A program made the position numbers and the translations under genes. 64,000 nt of DNA from JADJXV01 sp046328995 (GTDB taxonomy: Bacteria > Bacteroidota > Ignavibacteria > Kapaibacteriales > UBA961). Positions 53,477 through 63,454 of the stretch are shown piece after piece. Location: assembly GCA_046328995.1 (NCBI GenBank), contig JAXLVN010000002.1, positions 1,156,305 to 1,220,304 on the forward strand. Reading direction: 5' to 3'. Every line of letters begins with the position of its first letter. The first letter of the stretch is position 1. Below the pieces are notes generated by a model that had not been told where the DNA came from, searched no databases, and saw nothing but the letters and a program-made list of their open reading frames with translations.

Positions 53477-55006
53477 TTAGATATACTTTAGTACTGTTTC
53501 GTGTTTGTGGATTCTTACTTGTTTCTCTAATTTTTTAATTTCATATAATGTAAGTTGTCGTTTCTCATTTAGTAAGGTGTCAATAAAAGTTCTTATTCTG
53601 ATACAATTGTTTAAATGATGGATACCATGGTAATAGGTTCCAATAAAAAAATAGCCTTCTTCATCAGCTCGTTCTGTAAATTCAACTTTATGTTCGGATA
53701 AATCCCAGATATCTTCTCCGATTTCAGCATAGCCATTTTCAAATTCGTTAATTGAGATTTGGTGAAGGCCGTTTACAATGGCTGTGGAATAGGTGGTCTC
53801 ACCTTCATAATTAAATGGCTCCCCCTTCCGAAAATGAACTAATATAAAATCATTGTCTTGGGAATGATTGTAATGAATCCAAATCTCTTGGATATCATAT
53901 TCATTCTCTCCGAATTTCCAAACACCATCACTCTTTTTCAATAATGAGAACTGAGAGTAACCATCATCTATTCGTAGAAGCTTATTGTTAAACTCTAACT
54001 CTCTGTCTTTAAAATCTTGTAATAGACGATCTATTCTACTACTTTTAACTTCATGTATAATACCTGATTCATTTTTTGGAAAGTTGCTTCTGCATATCTC
54101 GTTAAATAAACCTAAAATATCAAATACCTCATCACGTTCCCAAGGTTCATTTCGATTATAATTTGTTAAGAAGGTTAGTATATCTTCGACTGATTGAAAA
54201 CGTTTTTCAGGGTCTTGGTTTAAACATCTATCTATAATTTCATCATAGACTTGAAAGTTTTTAAAAATAGCTGTGATCGGTTGTCTCCCCGTTCCTCTAT
54301 GAGTGAAACCAGTAGCATACCATTGTAAAATTTGACCGAATGCATAAATATCCATGGTTTCGCAAGCCTCTACTCCCGCCTGCTCTTGTTCTGGTGCTGA
54401 AAATGACCGATTCCCAATCCTTTCATCTTTCTTAGTGTCTGGAACTATGCAGAACATTTCAGGGTTATAGCTTGCAATTCCGAAGTCAGCCAACACAAAG
54501 CTGTCGTTTCTAAGTAAAATATTTTCGGGCTTAAGATCACGATGAATTATTCCTTCGCGATGAATATTAGCTAAAGTAGTAGTTAAGAAGTCGAAGAGAG
54601 TTTCAAAAAAAACCGCACTTACTGGGGTCTTTCCCTTGTAATTGGCTAAAGATGATTCATATAACTCCATAATAATTACAGGTATTTCTAAAACGCCTTC
54701 TGTGCCGCTAAACTTTAAGATGTCAAAATCAACATATCGTACAATGTTTGTAGTATCTTTAATGGTTATAACATTAAAATACTCAGCTAAGAACCGGTTT
54801 AATTTCTGAGTTGAACTACCATGATTATTTTCAGTTACCAAGAATTTTATTGCTACAGGCTTCTCATTGATTGTTGCTTTATATACAATGCCGTTACCTC
54901 CTTCTCCTATAGATTGTCTGGTTAATTTAAAATCGCCTATGTCTAACTTTATACTATAGTTAACACTTTGTAAGTAACAGGCAAGTCTTTGTTTCTGTGT
55001 TTTCAT
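53477..55006 (-). CDS. Hanks-type serine/threonine protein kinase
   Basis: 509 residues, no transmembrane segment seen. The kinase domain (about 25-290) has the glycine loop IGEGGNGIVYKATINEKPVA with the following AIKF lysine, the catalytic HRDLKPENILL, DFGIA and SAPEQEQAG activation end, so it should be active. The C-terminal 220 residues (about 290-509) are unrelated to PASTA or known sensor domains; they include DYDIQEIWIHYNHSQDNDFI and end with a basic helix. The gene lies in AT-rich DNA and is 64 bp downstream of the gene at 55071-55850. The pair may be an accessory, perhaps defence, module; the target is unknown. Confidence 0.88.
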   Translation of the reverse strand: MKTQKQRLACYLQSVNYSIKLDIGDFKLTRQSIGEGGNGIVYKATINEKPVAIKFLVTENNHGSSTQKLNRFLAEYFNVITIKDTTNIVRYVDFDILKFSGTEGVLEIPVIIMELYESSLANYKGKTPVSAVFFETLFDFLTTTLANIHREGIIHRDLKPENILLRNDSFVLADFGIASYNPEMFCIVPDTKKDERIGNRSFSAPEQEQAGVEACETMDIYAFGQILQWYATGFTHRGTGRQPITAIFKNFQVYDEIIDRCLNQDPEKRFQSVEDILTFLTNYNRNEPWERDEVFDILGLFNEICRSNFPKNESGIIHEVKSSRIDRLLQDFKDRELEFNNKLLRIDDGYSQFSLLKKSDGVWKFGENEYDIQEIWIHYNHSQDNDFILVHFRKGEPFNYEGETTYSTAIVNGLHQISINEFENGYAEIGEDIWDLSEHKVEFTERADEEGYFFIGTYYHGIHHLNNCIRIRTFIDTLLNEKRQLTLYEIKKLEKQVRIHKHETVLKYI

Positions 55007-55070
55007 TTGCGTTATATAGTAGATTATATGAGAAATCTATATCTATCTTAAGATCAATCTAATTAATGAG

Positions 55071-55850
55071 TTAATTCACAAATTTAGGTTTGTCGGGATA
55101 TTCAAGCAATTGCTTCCCAATATATTCACCGAGCAATATAGCATCACAATCCAAATTTAATTGAAATTTGCGCCAACCAAAAAATGGGGTTTCAATAATT
55201 GTCGGAAATCCTTGTTTTCTATGGACATGTATCTGTGGGTAAATTTCATTATTTCGAAGCTGTTTGGGCATTCCGGGTACATCTACTTCAGTATCTCCCC
55301 AAAAAGCAAACTTGAACTCTTTGATAAATCCTCTACCAATACATACGATTACTGTTGGATCATAGTTAATCACTAATTCGCGTAATAATGGAAATCTATG
55401 ACTAATACATCTACCATAATACTCGCTTTTCAATGTACATCCTGACATTTTTTTGTTGAATTCATTCCAAGAAGATATATGTGCGGCAGGTAATGGGAAA
55501 AGGTTGAGCTTAAATACGGGTGCATTTTGCTCGTAACTATCAATATAATCAATGCCAATCCAACCTTTTAATACTTTGCCAACTTTCTTATCAAAGGGAT
55601 ACCCATAAATATTGCCAGTATAGTATGGCACTTGAAAACTCTCATCTCTGAAATCATCTACGGAGTAAATTGTCTTTTTACTTAGAATCTCTTTTTTGAA
55701 GTATTCTTCAGAAAAATTTATTGGTATGCCCGGCTCAATACCGCAAAACCAGAGTTTTGCTCTAATATTACCACCGTCAATGTCCAGAATGCTATTTTCC
55801 AGATACTTGAAAAACTGCATTTTAGTGTCGATTGCTAATGTAGCATCCAT
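55071..55850 (-). CDS. Possible uracil-DNA-glycosylase-fold protein
   Basis: 259 residues. AKLWFCGIEPGIPINF near residue 33 resembles the first motif (GxNPG/GxxPG) of the UDG/MUG superfamily. KLNLFPLPAA (about 115) and TVIVCIGRGFIKEF (about 170) look like the core strands of that fold. The usual second motif (HPSP or similar) is not clear; HVHRKQGFPTIIETPFFGW is in its place. I therefore call the fold only as possible. It precedes the Ser/Thr kinase gene on the same strand in an AT-rich island. It could be a nucleic-acid-acting effector regulated by the kinase, but nothing proves this. Confidence 0.45.
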   Translation of the reverse strand: MDATLAIDTKMQFFKYLENSILDIDGGNIRAKLWFCGIEPGIPINFSEEYFKKEILSKKTIYSVDDFRDESFQVPYYTGNIYGYPFDKKVGKVLKGWIGIDYIDSYEQNAPVFKLNLFPLPAAHISSWNEFNKKMSGCTLKSEYYGRCISHRFPLLRELVINYDPTVIVCIGRGFIKEFKFAFWGDTEVDVPGMPKQLRNNEIYPQIHVHRKQGFPTIIETPFFGWRKFQLNLDCDAILLGEYIGKQLLEYPDKPKFVN

Positions 55851-56890
55851 ATTTATGAATTTCCTTGTAAATGTATGTGAGAGGAATGATATAACGGTAA
55901 ATTAGTTCTCAGGAAATAATGCTAAATGTGGAAATCTTGAGATCAAGAGCTGTAATATTTGTTCTTGATTAACTTTTATGTGTCAAATCATGCAAGAAAT
56001 TAATCAAATTGAGCGATTCTAGTAAATTTTAGCTAAAGTAAAGAGTCAGCGTATGTGACCATTTCCATTCTTAGGTTGTTTTTGCCAAGAACTGAACTCA
56101 AGCTGAACCGATTTCCCGTAATTTTTCCAGTATAGACTACAATTCTGTCAGTATTATGCACTCAAAAGTCGCTTCAAGTAGCATCAAGAGAAATTTTGGA
56201 ATACAAAATCCAAGTTTTAAAGTAGAAACCAACACAATCATGATCAAAATTGTCAAACACTGCTCGAAAATCTCAATTCTGGATTCAATTTGTTGACAAT
56301 GAAGTCAAAGTATTTTTAGATTTTGAAAATTCAGCTCCGAAAAATTGAAATTTATCAAATATTCAATGAAATTAGCTCGAATTTTCAACGCAAAAGTTCA
56401 AAATTTCCGAGAAAATGTAGAATATTACCCCAAATATCGAAAAATATGACTGATTTCGGGTCATTTTGGGGCGATTTTTCGACTCAAAACAGCAGGATCT
56501 AGTAAAATTGACGTATGGACTTCGTTGGAACGGAGTAGAAATGAATGGTTTTTGATTGCTCATTTTGACTGTTTTTTATGGATATGGGCAAAAATGATTT
56601 ATTTCAAGTAATAAAAAGTGCCAAAATTTTGAAAATTTAAGCACTTTATTTTGAGAAACCATGACGTCCTCCCTGTTTTTACGAAATATAACGTTTTTTT
56701 GACCTCAGTGCCCATTCAATGTGATTAGTATTATTCTGATTCTGATAATAAATATCAAAATTCAAACGTGTATGTATTACGCTATGGGCGAATTATTGCG
56801 AAAGCCGAGAAGAAATGCTGTGGATGTTCTGTTACAGCAATCATAGCAGCTTCGAGAATCATGCTGATAGGTCAAAGATGGCACGATATA
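55851..56890. other. AT-rich gene-free region of about 1 kb
   Basis: No credible ORF. The stretch at 56180-56650 is rich in GAAAATTTC- and GAATTTTCA-type words, which look like low-complexity or decayed sequence. I see no tRNA or recognisable mobile element. It separates the kinase/UDG-like pair from the T9SS cargo operon. Confidence 0.55.
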
Positions 56891-59800
56891 CTACTTCATA
56901 ATCACAAACCTCGCCGTAGCATTCAACCTACCCGACTCTGCCGTGATGTAATACACGCCCGAAGGATAATCCTCGGTAACAATCTCCAAAAGCGAACTAG
57001 TTTTGTCCTCGTGCTCGCTAATCACATGACCTAATACATTCATGACTTTGATATGCCATACATCTTTGGGATTACTACCAAGCACTACGACCGATACCTT
57101 GTCTTGTGCGGGATTCGGATAGACGCGGATACTTGCTTGTACTCCAGCATCACGACCCAAATCAATTGCTTGAATATCACCATTACCCTTGTTGGCACTG
57201 ATTCGTGTTTTTAGTCCGCCGAGTATTATTTCTTCACCGTAGTTTGGGATATTGGGAAGTACTTCGCCATTCCGTTCGGTATTCTTTACCATGAAGAAAC
57301 GGTATTCTTCTACGCCGCCGCGAAGTAGTGGTATCCTAGTCCAAAGTGCTGTGGTATCGTCGGATGTACGCAGTTGTACCGCAAATCGTTCGCCATCACT
57401 ACGGCGTTCTACGAATGCTGAAACTAATCCCGCATTCTTACCTATGCTTTTCAACATTAAATTTGCCTCGTCTCCCACAGTAAACCAATTCGTTTCAAGC
57501 GTATCGGTGAAGCCGTGACGACTGCCGAAATTTCCTGCTTCTCCACGTAATCGTTTTACTCGTTCTAAGGTAAGCATCTTTCCGTTTAGCATTGGATTAG
57601 AGAGCATAAACTTACTACTCCTATCGCCAAATCCTGTAAATGCAGTGGGTTCTACTTCTTCGCCTTGTTTCATGAATAACATTGCAGATGCTTGGATCCT
57701 CCGTAATGAACCTACGGACGCCCCCTCATAAACTCTACGGTTTTTTCGCCAATCCACTTCTGAAATCATACGTGGCAATGCTGCTGTTTGACCATTCTTA
57801 CCTACATAGTCTATCGTAAATGCATTGTCATTAGTCATCAATGTTGAGAGTCCCATTAATGTTGGAGCAAGAAGAAGTCCACTTTGAATCTGCATTAAAT
57901 GGTTTGGCAATATGCCGTATCCCGACTTTGGTGTTTCGGTGAACGTCATGATATGTGAGCGGCTGCTTCCATTTCCTATATAACTTCCAATAAATTGAAG
58001 AGAAATTTCACCTTGAGATTGAGAGATATTGTATAAATTACTTGTAGTTGACCATATTTCTGTAAGCCCTTCCGACCACCAAGTATTCGGAACTCCGGTC
58101 GTATCATGGATAATCAATATACGGCGTGAAAGAGTGTAATCTATCGACGGACCACTTTCGTTGATGGTAGTAGTATGCCACGCAACACAATCAGAGCGGA
58201 AATCAAGCTGCTGTGATGGTGATATGGCAGTATCTAACACTTCACGATATACACTTGGTATATAGTGAGAAGAATAAAAGCCGCCTGCATCACTCAGCCA
58301 AGCAATATCTCCTGGCGAACTAATGACATGTACTCCATTCGCAGATGTTAATGTCGGTGGTAAATATGATGTAAGATTCCCGTTTACCATCTTCAAGCGT
58401 GTATAAAGTATCCTATTTTGTGCAGCGTAATCACCGTCAGTATCAAACTTTTCCTGCCACACCAAAGCACAATCATTCTCACCAAGCTTCAACCGTGAAT
58501 AACTATTCAAACTTGGATGCTGACATCCTTTCGGAATTTCTCCAATCGATATACGGTAGCTGATATTTTTCGAATCTTCCAAATAGGTAGAATCCGGATG
58601 TTTCCATCCGGCAACAATTCCCAGCAAGGAATCCGCCCAGCAGTAATAATTCCCGCTATCGGAAGCATTTATCATCGGTGTTCCGTACTCGTCAAGTGAA
58701 CCATAGAATGTACTAAGCGTTTCAGCTTTCTGTGGCCAGTTAAACGTTTGCGATGAATCATCAGCCGGTAGAATTGTCTCGACAATACGTTTTCTCTTGG
58801 AATAGAAGCACGTATCTTCATCTTCGCAGGAATAGACTACAAAGACTTTATTAGTAAGAGATGAACTGTCATAACGAACAACGAGAGCGGGATACGCACA
58901 GTTGCTGCTTGCTATAGTATCGTTTTGACCTTTTCGTAACCGTATGCTTTTGGAAACGAGAATTTCTTTTTGCCAAATAATATTTTGTGTCGAAGAATTG
59001 GTTCTTATTGCTTCACTTCTTCGATAATACACACCCGAGCGGCTTGTACCGGGAATTGGTTTATGATACGTAAGATGATAATACATCGAGTCAGAATTTC
59101 CTTTTTTAGGAAAACCAACGAGTTTCCGTTGATTGGTATAGCTGAGAATCCCGGAAAGTGTTGTATCTGGATGGAGTATCTCTACTTTGAACATTTTCCC
59201 TTCACCCGGAAGGAATTTAATGGCGAGTGTCCGGTCTTGTCCGATGACGGTGTCGATCATGGGGTGTAAGAATGTATCTTTTCTATCAGGGTATATTGAA
59301 TCAAGATAATGATTACCCACGCCAAGCTCTTTGATATGTAAGAGCGCATAGCCATTAGAATCTTTGTAGTTAAATGGTAAGGATATTTCTCTGCACCCGA
59401 GCCGCTTCCACCATTGATCGCGCCAGTAGGTGCTGTCTTTCCAAACGCCATCAATACGATATCCTCCTGTATGTACGAACTCATCAAATTCAGCTGTTGT
59501 ATAAAATTTCATGGAAGAATCTACTACTCCTGTAAGCGTATCGAATGGCCGAATCAATGGGTCTGTACGCCGATTGATAAGTGAGAGGTAGTATCCGTTT
59601 TTCATCGTTGGGTCATCTTGGTGACTAAGTACCGTCACATGGTAGAATGTCGAATCTCTACGTTCATTTGCTGTCTGTGTTGATTTGGTTCTTGGCTCGT
59701 ATAGTTTACGGACAGTTGCCGAGTCTGCTTTGATAAACTTCGAGAGAATATTCACAGTGTCATAGCGAGCAGTATCCCAGTTTCCCCAGTCTTTAAAACC

Positions 59801-62125
59801 TTTGCTAAACCATCCAACAAGCCGCAAATGCATGAGTGTGTCGTTGAAGGCATCAATCCAAGTATACAGCTTGGTGAGCTCTAAACGCTGGGATTTTCTG
59901 CCTAAAAATACTCTATCTGGGCGTACTTGCATCCAATAGGCAATTGTATCAATATTTACGTATTGGTCAAGGTGAGTTGTCTCATTATGCTCTAAAAAAT
60001 CTGATCCAAGATGATTGCTTCTTAGGTAAGCAAGACCGGATAAAGAGCTCGTATCATGGATTCCGGTATTCTCATTGGTAACACCTATTGCGGTGAACAT
60101 TCCTGACGACATATTTGCCCAAGCTGTGGGGTTGGTTGTATCAGCAGCTATATCATAGGAGCTGAGACGATCTATGGCAATCCCTTTTGCTCCCATGGCT
60201 ACTGCGGTGAATCCTGCTAACCGTGTTTCTTCTCCAGTTGGAGGACGAACAAGTCCCGTATAGCCTCTGTCCACTTTTGTTGCTCCTATTTTTTTGCTCT
60301 TGTAGTAATTCCAATTCGATACGATAAAAAATTGAGACCACCATGGTTGGTCTTGATACAAAAACGGAGCCGACTCGGGATGTGCAAAATTGTTATATAA
60401 TTGCAGTTCCCATTTTGCTTGAAAGGCTTGTGTATAAAGTTGAAGCGCGTTGAAATATGCCGGTAGTGTATCCGCACGCAGCTTTGTTAATATTGTTGTA
60501 TCTGTATTTGATATCCAATTCCATCCGCTGTAACCGCTATTTCCGCCCCAGCCGGTAAGCCATGTTTCGTAGAAGGAGTTTAATGAATCTCCTTGAACTG
60601 TTGCAGGATTTGCGGCACCGGCATAAAAATCCCAATACCCCGGGTATCCGCGATAACCGCTCCCTGCCCCGTATCCGTAGTAATGGTATCCATACGGTAG
60701 TGAATCCGATGAAATATGCTCATTGCGAGGGCTTAAAAATGGTGCAGCAACTCCTATACTTGTTCCTGTAGCCGGTGCTAAATGACTCGTCCATCTCTCT
60801 GCCGCTTCTGTATAATACGCATAGTTCGCTCCAAATGCCTGTGGTATCGATGCTGTTACGAGTCCGCCAAGCAAGCTATTCATGTATTTCAATGCGCCCC
60901 ACCGCCATGGAATCGGAGAGTCCTCCCCGCTATGACCATACAGCCGAAAAAAACGAAGATTGGGCATTGTGTCTAATGCAAGAATCATCTTTTGGACTGA
61001 TTTTTGGAAGGAGTATGCGCCAAGTGTATCGTGCTCACCGCGAAAGAGTTTTTGTGCCGCAGGGTTCTCAATGCGGATATAATCTATTGCTATCGAATCA
61101 ACGCCCTTGTACGTTACTTCGATATCTATGCTGTTGATATCGCCTGCATCGGGAACTGGTTTGTAAAAAATAAATTTGTGGTTGTTAGCTATTTGTCCGT
61201 CAAAATTCATATATGCAGAAATAGTTATATCGGGACCAACGCTGTCGTTTGCCTTGGGGAGCATATTTTGGGTAATAGTGAAGGTTGTCGTTTGGTTTGC
61301 CGGGGCTATGAGCATCGTGTCGTAGGCATGACCGCGAAAACCATTGGCATCTAACCGAAGTACCTGGTTTGTATCCGGTAAACCGCAGAATTTTACATAG
61401 TGAAGGGAATTGGTGGGGTCGTCTTTTAATCGATAGGGCATCCGAATGGACAGTACGACTGAATCGCTCTCACGGTTGGAAGAAGTATCCAAGCGGCGAA
61501 GGTTCAGCGTCAAGAAATAATGTTGTCCGTTTATTGCTTGGTACGCACTTGTGTTAGAATCAGCAAGTCGGTAGGGTTGCATAAACCACGCATTTTTAAG
61601 AACTATGGAATCCTTGTAACTCCCTGTAGGCTTCAATACCAAACGGTTAAAGTTCACATTATTCGTATCGGTGATAATAGTTTCTCCTAATATCTTCCCA
61701 AAGCCAAATATAGAACGCTCCTTATCATGTTCGCGGTAGTTCAATTGCCCGACATTCACGATTTTAAGTGTTGGTTCAAATTGATAGGAAGCCGTCAACG
61801 TAGATAACCCTACGGATATATTGCCATCAATGGAAGGAATGACATTTATCTTTTTGCTCGCGGTATATGATTCTTTCGGAGGATAATATCCTCCGCTATG
61901 CATATTTGAGTGCATAGCATCAGTAATTTTATCACGTCCTCCCCATTGCCATCCGCGAACAAACTCCTTTTGCGGAAATTGTTTCGTGGAAAGTGGTGCA
62001 GTCGTATCGCTACCAGAAAAGATACTCTTGTAGGTGAATTGTAACGGTGTCGGATGTGTCGTATTTTGAGCAAATACAAGCGAGGAATTAAGGCATAAAA
62101 GGAGAAAAACAAGTGCTGTTTTCAT
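56891..62125 (-). CDS. Giant secreted protein with T9SS type A sorting domain
   Basis: 1744 residues from ATG 62125, which gives a proper signal peptide (MKTALVFLLLCLNSSLVFAQ); upstream in-frame codons overlap the preceding gene. The body is beta-rich and not assigned to a family. A Gly/Tyr/Trp-rich middle part (YGYGAGSGYRGYPGYWDFYA) and a region around AVAMGAKGIAIDRLSSYD, about 710-740, recall carbohydrate-active proteins only loosely. The C-terminus (VYPNPAQDKVSVVVL ... VMNVLGHVISEHED ... YPSGVYYITAESG) is a clear T9SS type A sorting domain, so it is sent to the cell surface. It starts 5 bp after the stop of the beta-propeller gene. Confidence 0.82.
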   Translation of the reverse strand: MKTALVFLLLCLNSSLVFAQNTTHPTPLQFTYKSIFSGSDTTAPLSTKQFPQKEFVRGWQWGGRDKITDAMHSNMHSGGYYPPKESYTASKKINVIPSIDGNISVGLSTLTASYQFEPTLKIVNVGQLNYREHDKERSIFGFGKILGETIITDTNNVNFNRLVLKPTGSYKDSIVLKNAWFMQPYRLADSNTSAYQAINGQHYFLTLNLRRLDTSSNRESDSVVLSIRMPYRLKDDPTNSLHYVKFCGLPDTNQVLRLDANGFRGHAYDTMLIAPANQTTTFTITQNMLPKANDSVGPDITISAYMNFDGQIANNHKFIFYKPVPDAGDINSIDIEVTYKGVDSIAIDYIRIENPAAQKLFRGEHDTLGAYSFQKSVQKMILALDTMPNLRFFRLYGHSGEDSPIPWRWGALKYMNSLLGGLVTASIPQAFGANYAYYTEAAERWTSHLAPATGTSIGVAAPFLSPRNEHISSDSLPYGYHYYGYGAGSGYRGYPGYWDFYAGAANPATVQGDSLNSFYETWLTGWGGNSGYSGWNWISNTDTTILTKLRADTLPAYFNALQLYTQAFQAKWELQLYNNFAHPESAPFLYQDQPWWSQFFIVSNWNYYKSKKIGATKVDRGYTGLVRPPTGEETRLAGFTAVAMGAKGIAIDRLSSYDIAADTTNPTAWANMSSGMFTAIGVTNENTGIHDTSSLSGLAYLRSNHLGSDFLEHNETTHLDQYVNIDTIAYWMQVRPDRVFLGRKSQRLELTKLYTWIDAFNDTLMHLRLVGWFSKGFKDWGNWDTARYDTVNILSKFIKADSATVRKLYEPRTKSTQTANERRDSTFYHVTVLSHQDDPTMKNGYYLSLINRRTDPLIRPFDTLTGVVDSSMKFYTTAEFDEFVHTGGYRIDGVWKDSTYWRDQWWKRLGCREISLPFNYKDSNGYALLHIKELGVGNHYLDSIYPDRKDTFLHPMIDTVIGQDRTLAIKFLPGEGKMFKVEILHPDTTLSGILSYTNQRKLVGFPKKGNSDSMYYHLTYHKPIPGTSRSGVYYRRSEAIRTNSSTQNIIWQKEILVSKSIRLRKGQNDTIASSNCAYPALVVRYDSSSLTNKVFVVYSCEDEDTCFYSKRKRIVETILPADDSSQTFNWPQKAETLSTFYGSLDEYGTPMINASDSGNYYCWADSLLGIVAGWKHPDSTYLEDSKNISYRISIGEIPKGCQHPSLNSYSRLKLGENDCALVWQEKFDTDGDYAAQNRILYTRLKMVNGNLTSYLPPTLTSANGVHVISSPGDIAWLSDAGGFYSSHYIPSVYREVLDTAISPSQQLDFRSDCVAWHTTTINESGPSIDYTLSRRILIIHDTTGVPNTWWSEGLTEIWSTTSNLYNISQSQGEISLQFIGSYIGNGSSRSHIMTFTETPKSGYGILPNHLMQIQSGLLLAPTLMGLSTLMTNDNAFTIDYVGKNGQTAALPRMISEVDWRKNRRVYEGASVGSLRRIQASAMLFMKQGEEVEPTAFTGFGDRSSKFMLSNPMLNGKMLTLERVKRLRGEAGNFGSRHGFTDTLETNWFTVGDEANLMLKSIGKNAGLVSAFVERRSDGERFAVQLRTSDDTTALWTRIPLLRGGVEEYRFFMVKNTERNGEVLPNIPNYGEEIILGGLKTRISANKGNGDIQAIDLGRDAGVQASIRVYPNPAQDKVSVVVLGSNPKDVWHIKVMNVLGHVISEHEDKTSSLLEIVTEDYPSGVYYITAESGRLNATARFVIMK

Positions 62126-62129
62126 TGCG

Positions 62130-63422
62130 TTACTCTCTGATAAATGTAAAGGTACGACTATTATTATCACCTTGCAAACGTACATAGTATTTGCCTGTCG
62201 GTAATATTCCAACGTTGAACGAAACAAGGTAATTATTACCTTCCCAAGATGTATTTGCAACCAGTGGGTATTGCTTACCTATTATATCTATTATACTTAA
62301 ACTTATTGGTACAATAGATAGATATGAGGTTCTAATTGTTACTTGATCATTTGTAGGGTTGGGGTAAAGAACACTATCGGGCTTTACATTATTCTCTTCT
62401 ACGCTAACTACTGATTTCCATTTATTATTATACATTACAACATCAAGACCGGACGTAGCAATTGTACCACCATCTTTGCGTGCACAATCTATTCCTTTTG
62501 CTCCCCCCCATAATGCAAATGGATCTTTAAAAATGTAGGGAGAAGATGGTTGTTGTGTACTATAAGCCCTAAAACTAATACCATTTATACCCGCAAATAA
62601 ATGTATGCTATCCGTATAAAATTTTATTCTTTGTACATCGGGAGTACCTGATGTTGAGATAGGTTTGGTGATATTTTTCGTTTTCATATCCACAAGCCAT
62701 ATTGCATGATTTATTTGGTCATATCCCCACGTTACTACCGCAAGGAGTGAATCATTATAGGAAAAATCTATATCCTTTATCACCATCTTAGCAGTACCGG
62801 GTTGGTCTAATGAATTTGACCACATACTATAATCCTTCGTGTCATACAGCTCAATACGTGGATAAGGTGAGTATCGAACTAATGCCAATATTCCACTATT
62901 ATGTGAGTATTTTACTTCACCATATTCTTTCCCTTCTTTATGATAAAGTTCTTTACCTGTTTCTCGGTCTATCACAACAAAAATACAATTACTTGAGCCG
63001 TCGTTGAACGTGGCGGCAAAATGTTTCCCGTCGGGTGATATATCAATATGATTCAACCATTTAATCGTTGGCACATTTTGATAGTCTTTCAGATAACTTT
63101 CACGCAATGTACCATCATTGACATTCCATTCATCAATCAACTTTTTCTCTTCATATCGGACAATGACGGAATTTCCGTCGGGAGCGAATATTACTTGCTC
63201 TATTTGGAAGCGTTCCGGTCGTGTGCCGATCGTACGAAGAGTACGACCATCATCTACGCTAAGAATAGAAATTGAATCACCATGTGCGACGGCAACAGTC
63301 TTTTCATCGGGACTGTAGCGAACATCATGGACATTGTAATCATAGCGTTTTGACCAAACAAGATAGTCTTGCGCAGCAAGTGGTGCACATGTAAGCAGCA
63401 ACAAACAAAAGAGTGTTTTCAT
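62130..63422 (-). CDS. Secreted WD40-like beta-propeller protein with T9SS type A sorting domain
   Basis: 430 residues from ATG 63422, which has a GAGGT ribosome-binding site 5 bp upstream and a signal peptide (MKTLFCLLLLTCAPLAAQ). Repeated WD40-like blades are visible, such as VHDVRYSPDEKTVAVAHGDS, LNHIDISPDGKHFAATFNDG and IKDIDFSYNDSLLAVVTWG. The C-terminal domain (LYPNPTNDQVTIRTS ... LSIIDIIGKQYPLVAN ... GILPTGKYYVRLQGDN) is T9SS type A. Probably a surface-exposed propeller that binds another protein or sugar. It is 32 bp after the Cys-rich gene and 5 bp before the giant protein gene. Confidence 0.85.
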   Translation of the reverse strand: MKTLFCLLLLTCAPLAAQDYLVWSKRYDYNVHDVRYSPDEKTVAVAHGDSISILSVDDGRTLRTIGTRPERFQIEQVIFAPDGNSVIVRYEEKKLIDEWNVNDGTLRESYLKDYQNVPTIKWLNHIDISPDGKHFAATFNDGSSNCIFVVIDRETGKELYHKEGKEYGEVKYSHNSGILALVRYSPYPRIELYDTKDYSMWSNSLDQPGTAKMVIKDIDFSYNDSLLAVVTWGYDQINHAIWLVDMKTKNITKPISTSGTPDVQRIKFYTDSIHLFAGINGISFRAYSTQQPSSPYIFKDPFALWGGAKGIDCARKDGGTIATSGLDVVMYNNKWKSVVSVEENNVKPDSVLYPNPTNDQVTIRTSYLSIVPISLSIIDIIGKQYPLVANTSWEGNNYLVSFNVGILPTGKYYVRLQGDNNSRTFTFIRE

Positions 63423-63454
63423 AACGACCTCAAGTAAAGAATATAAAAAAGTTA

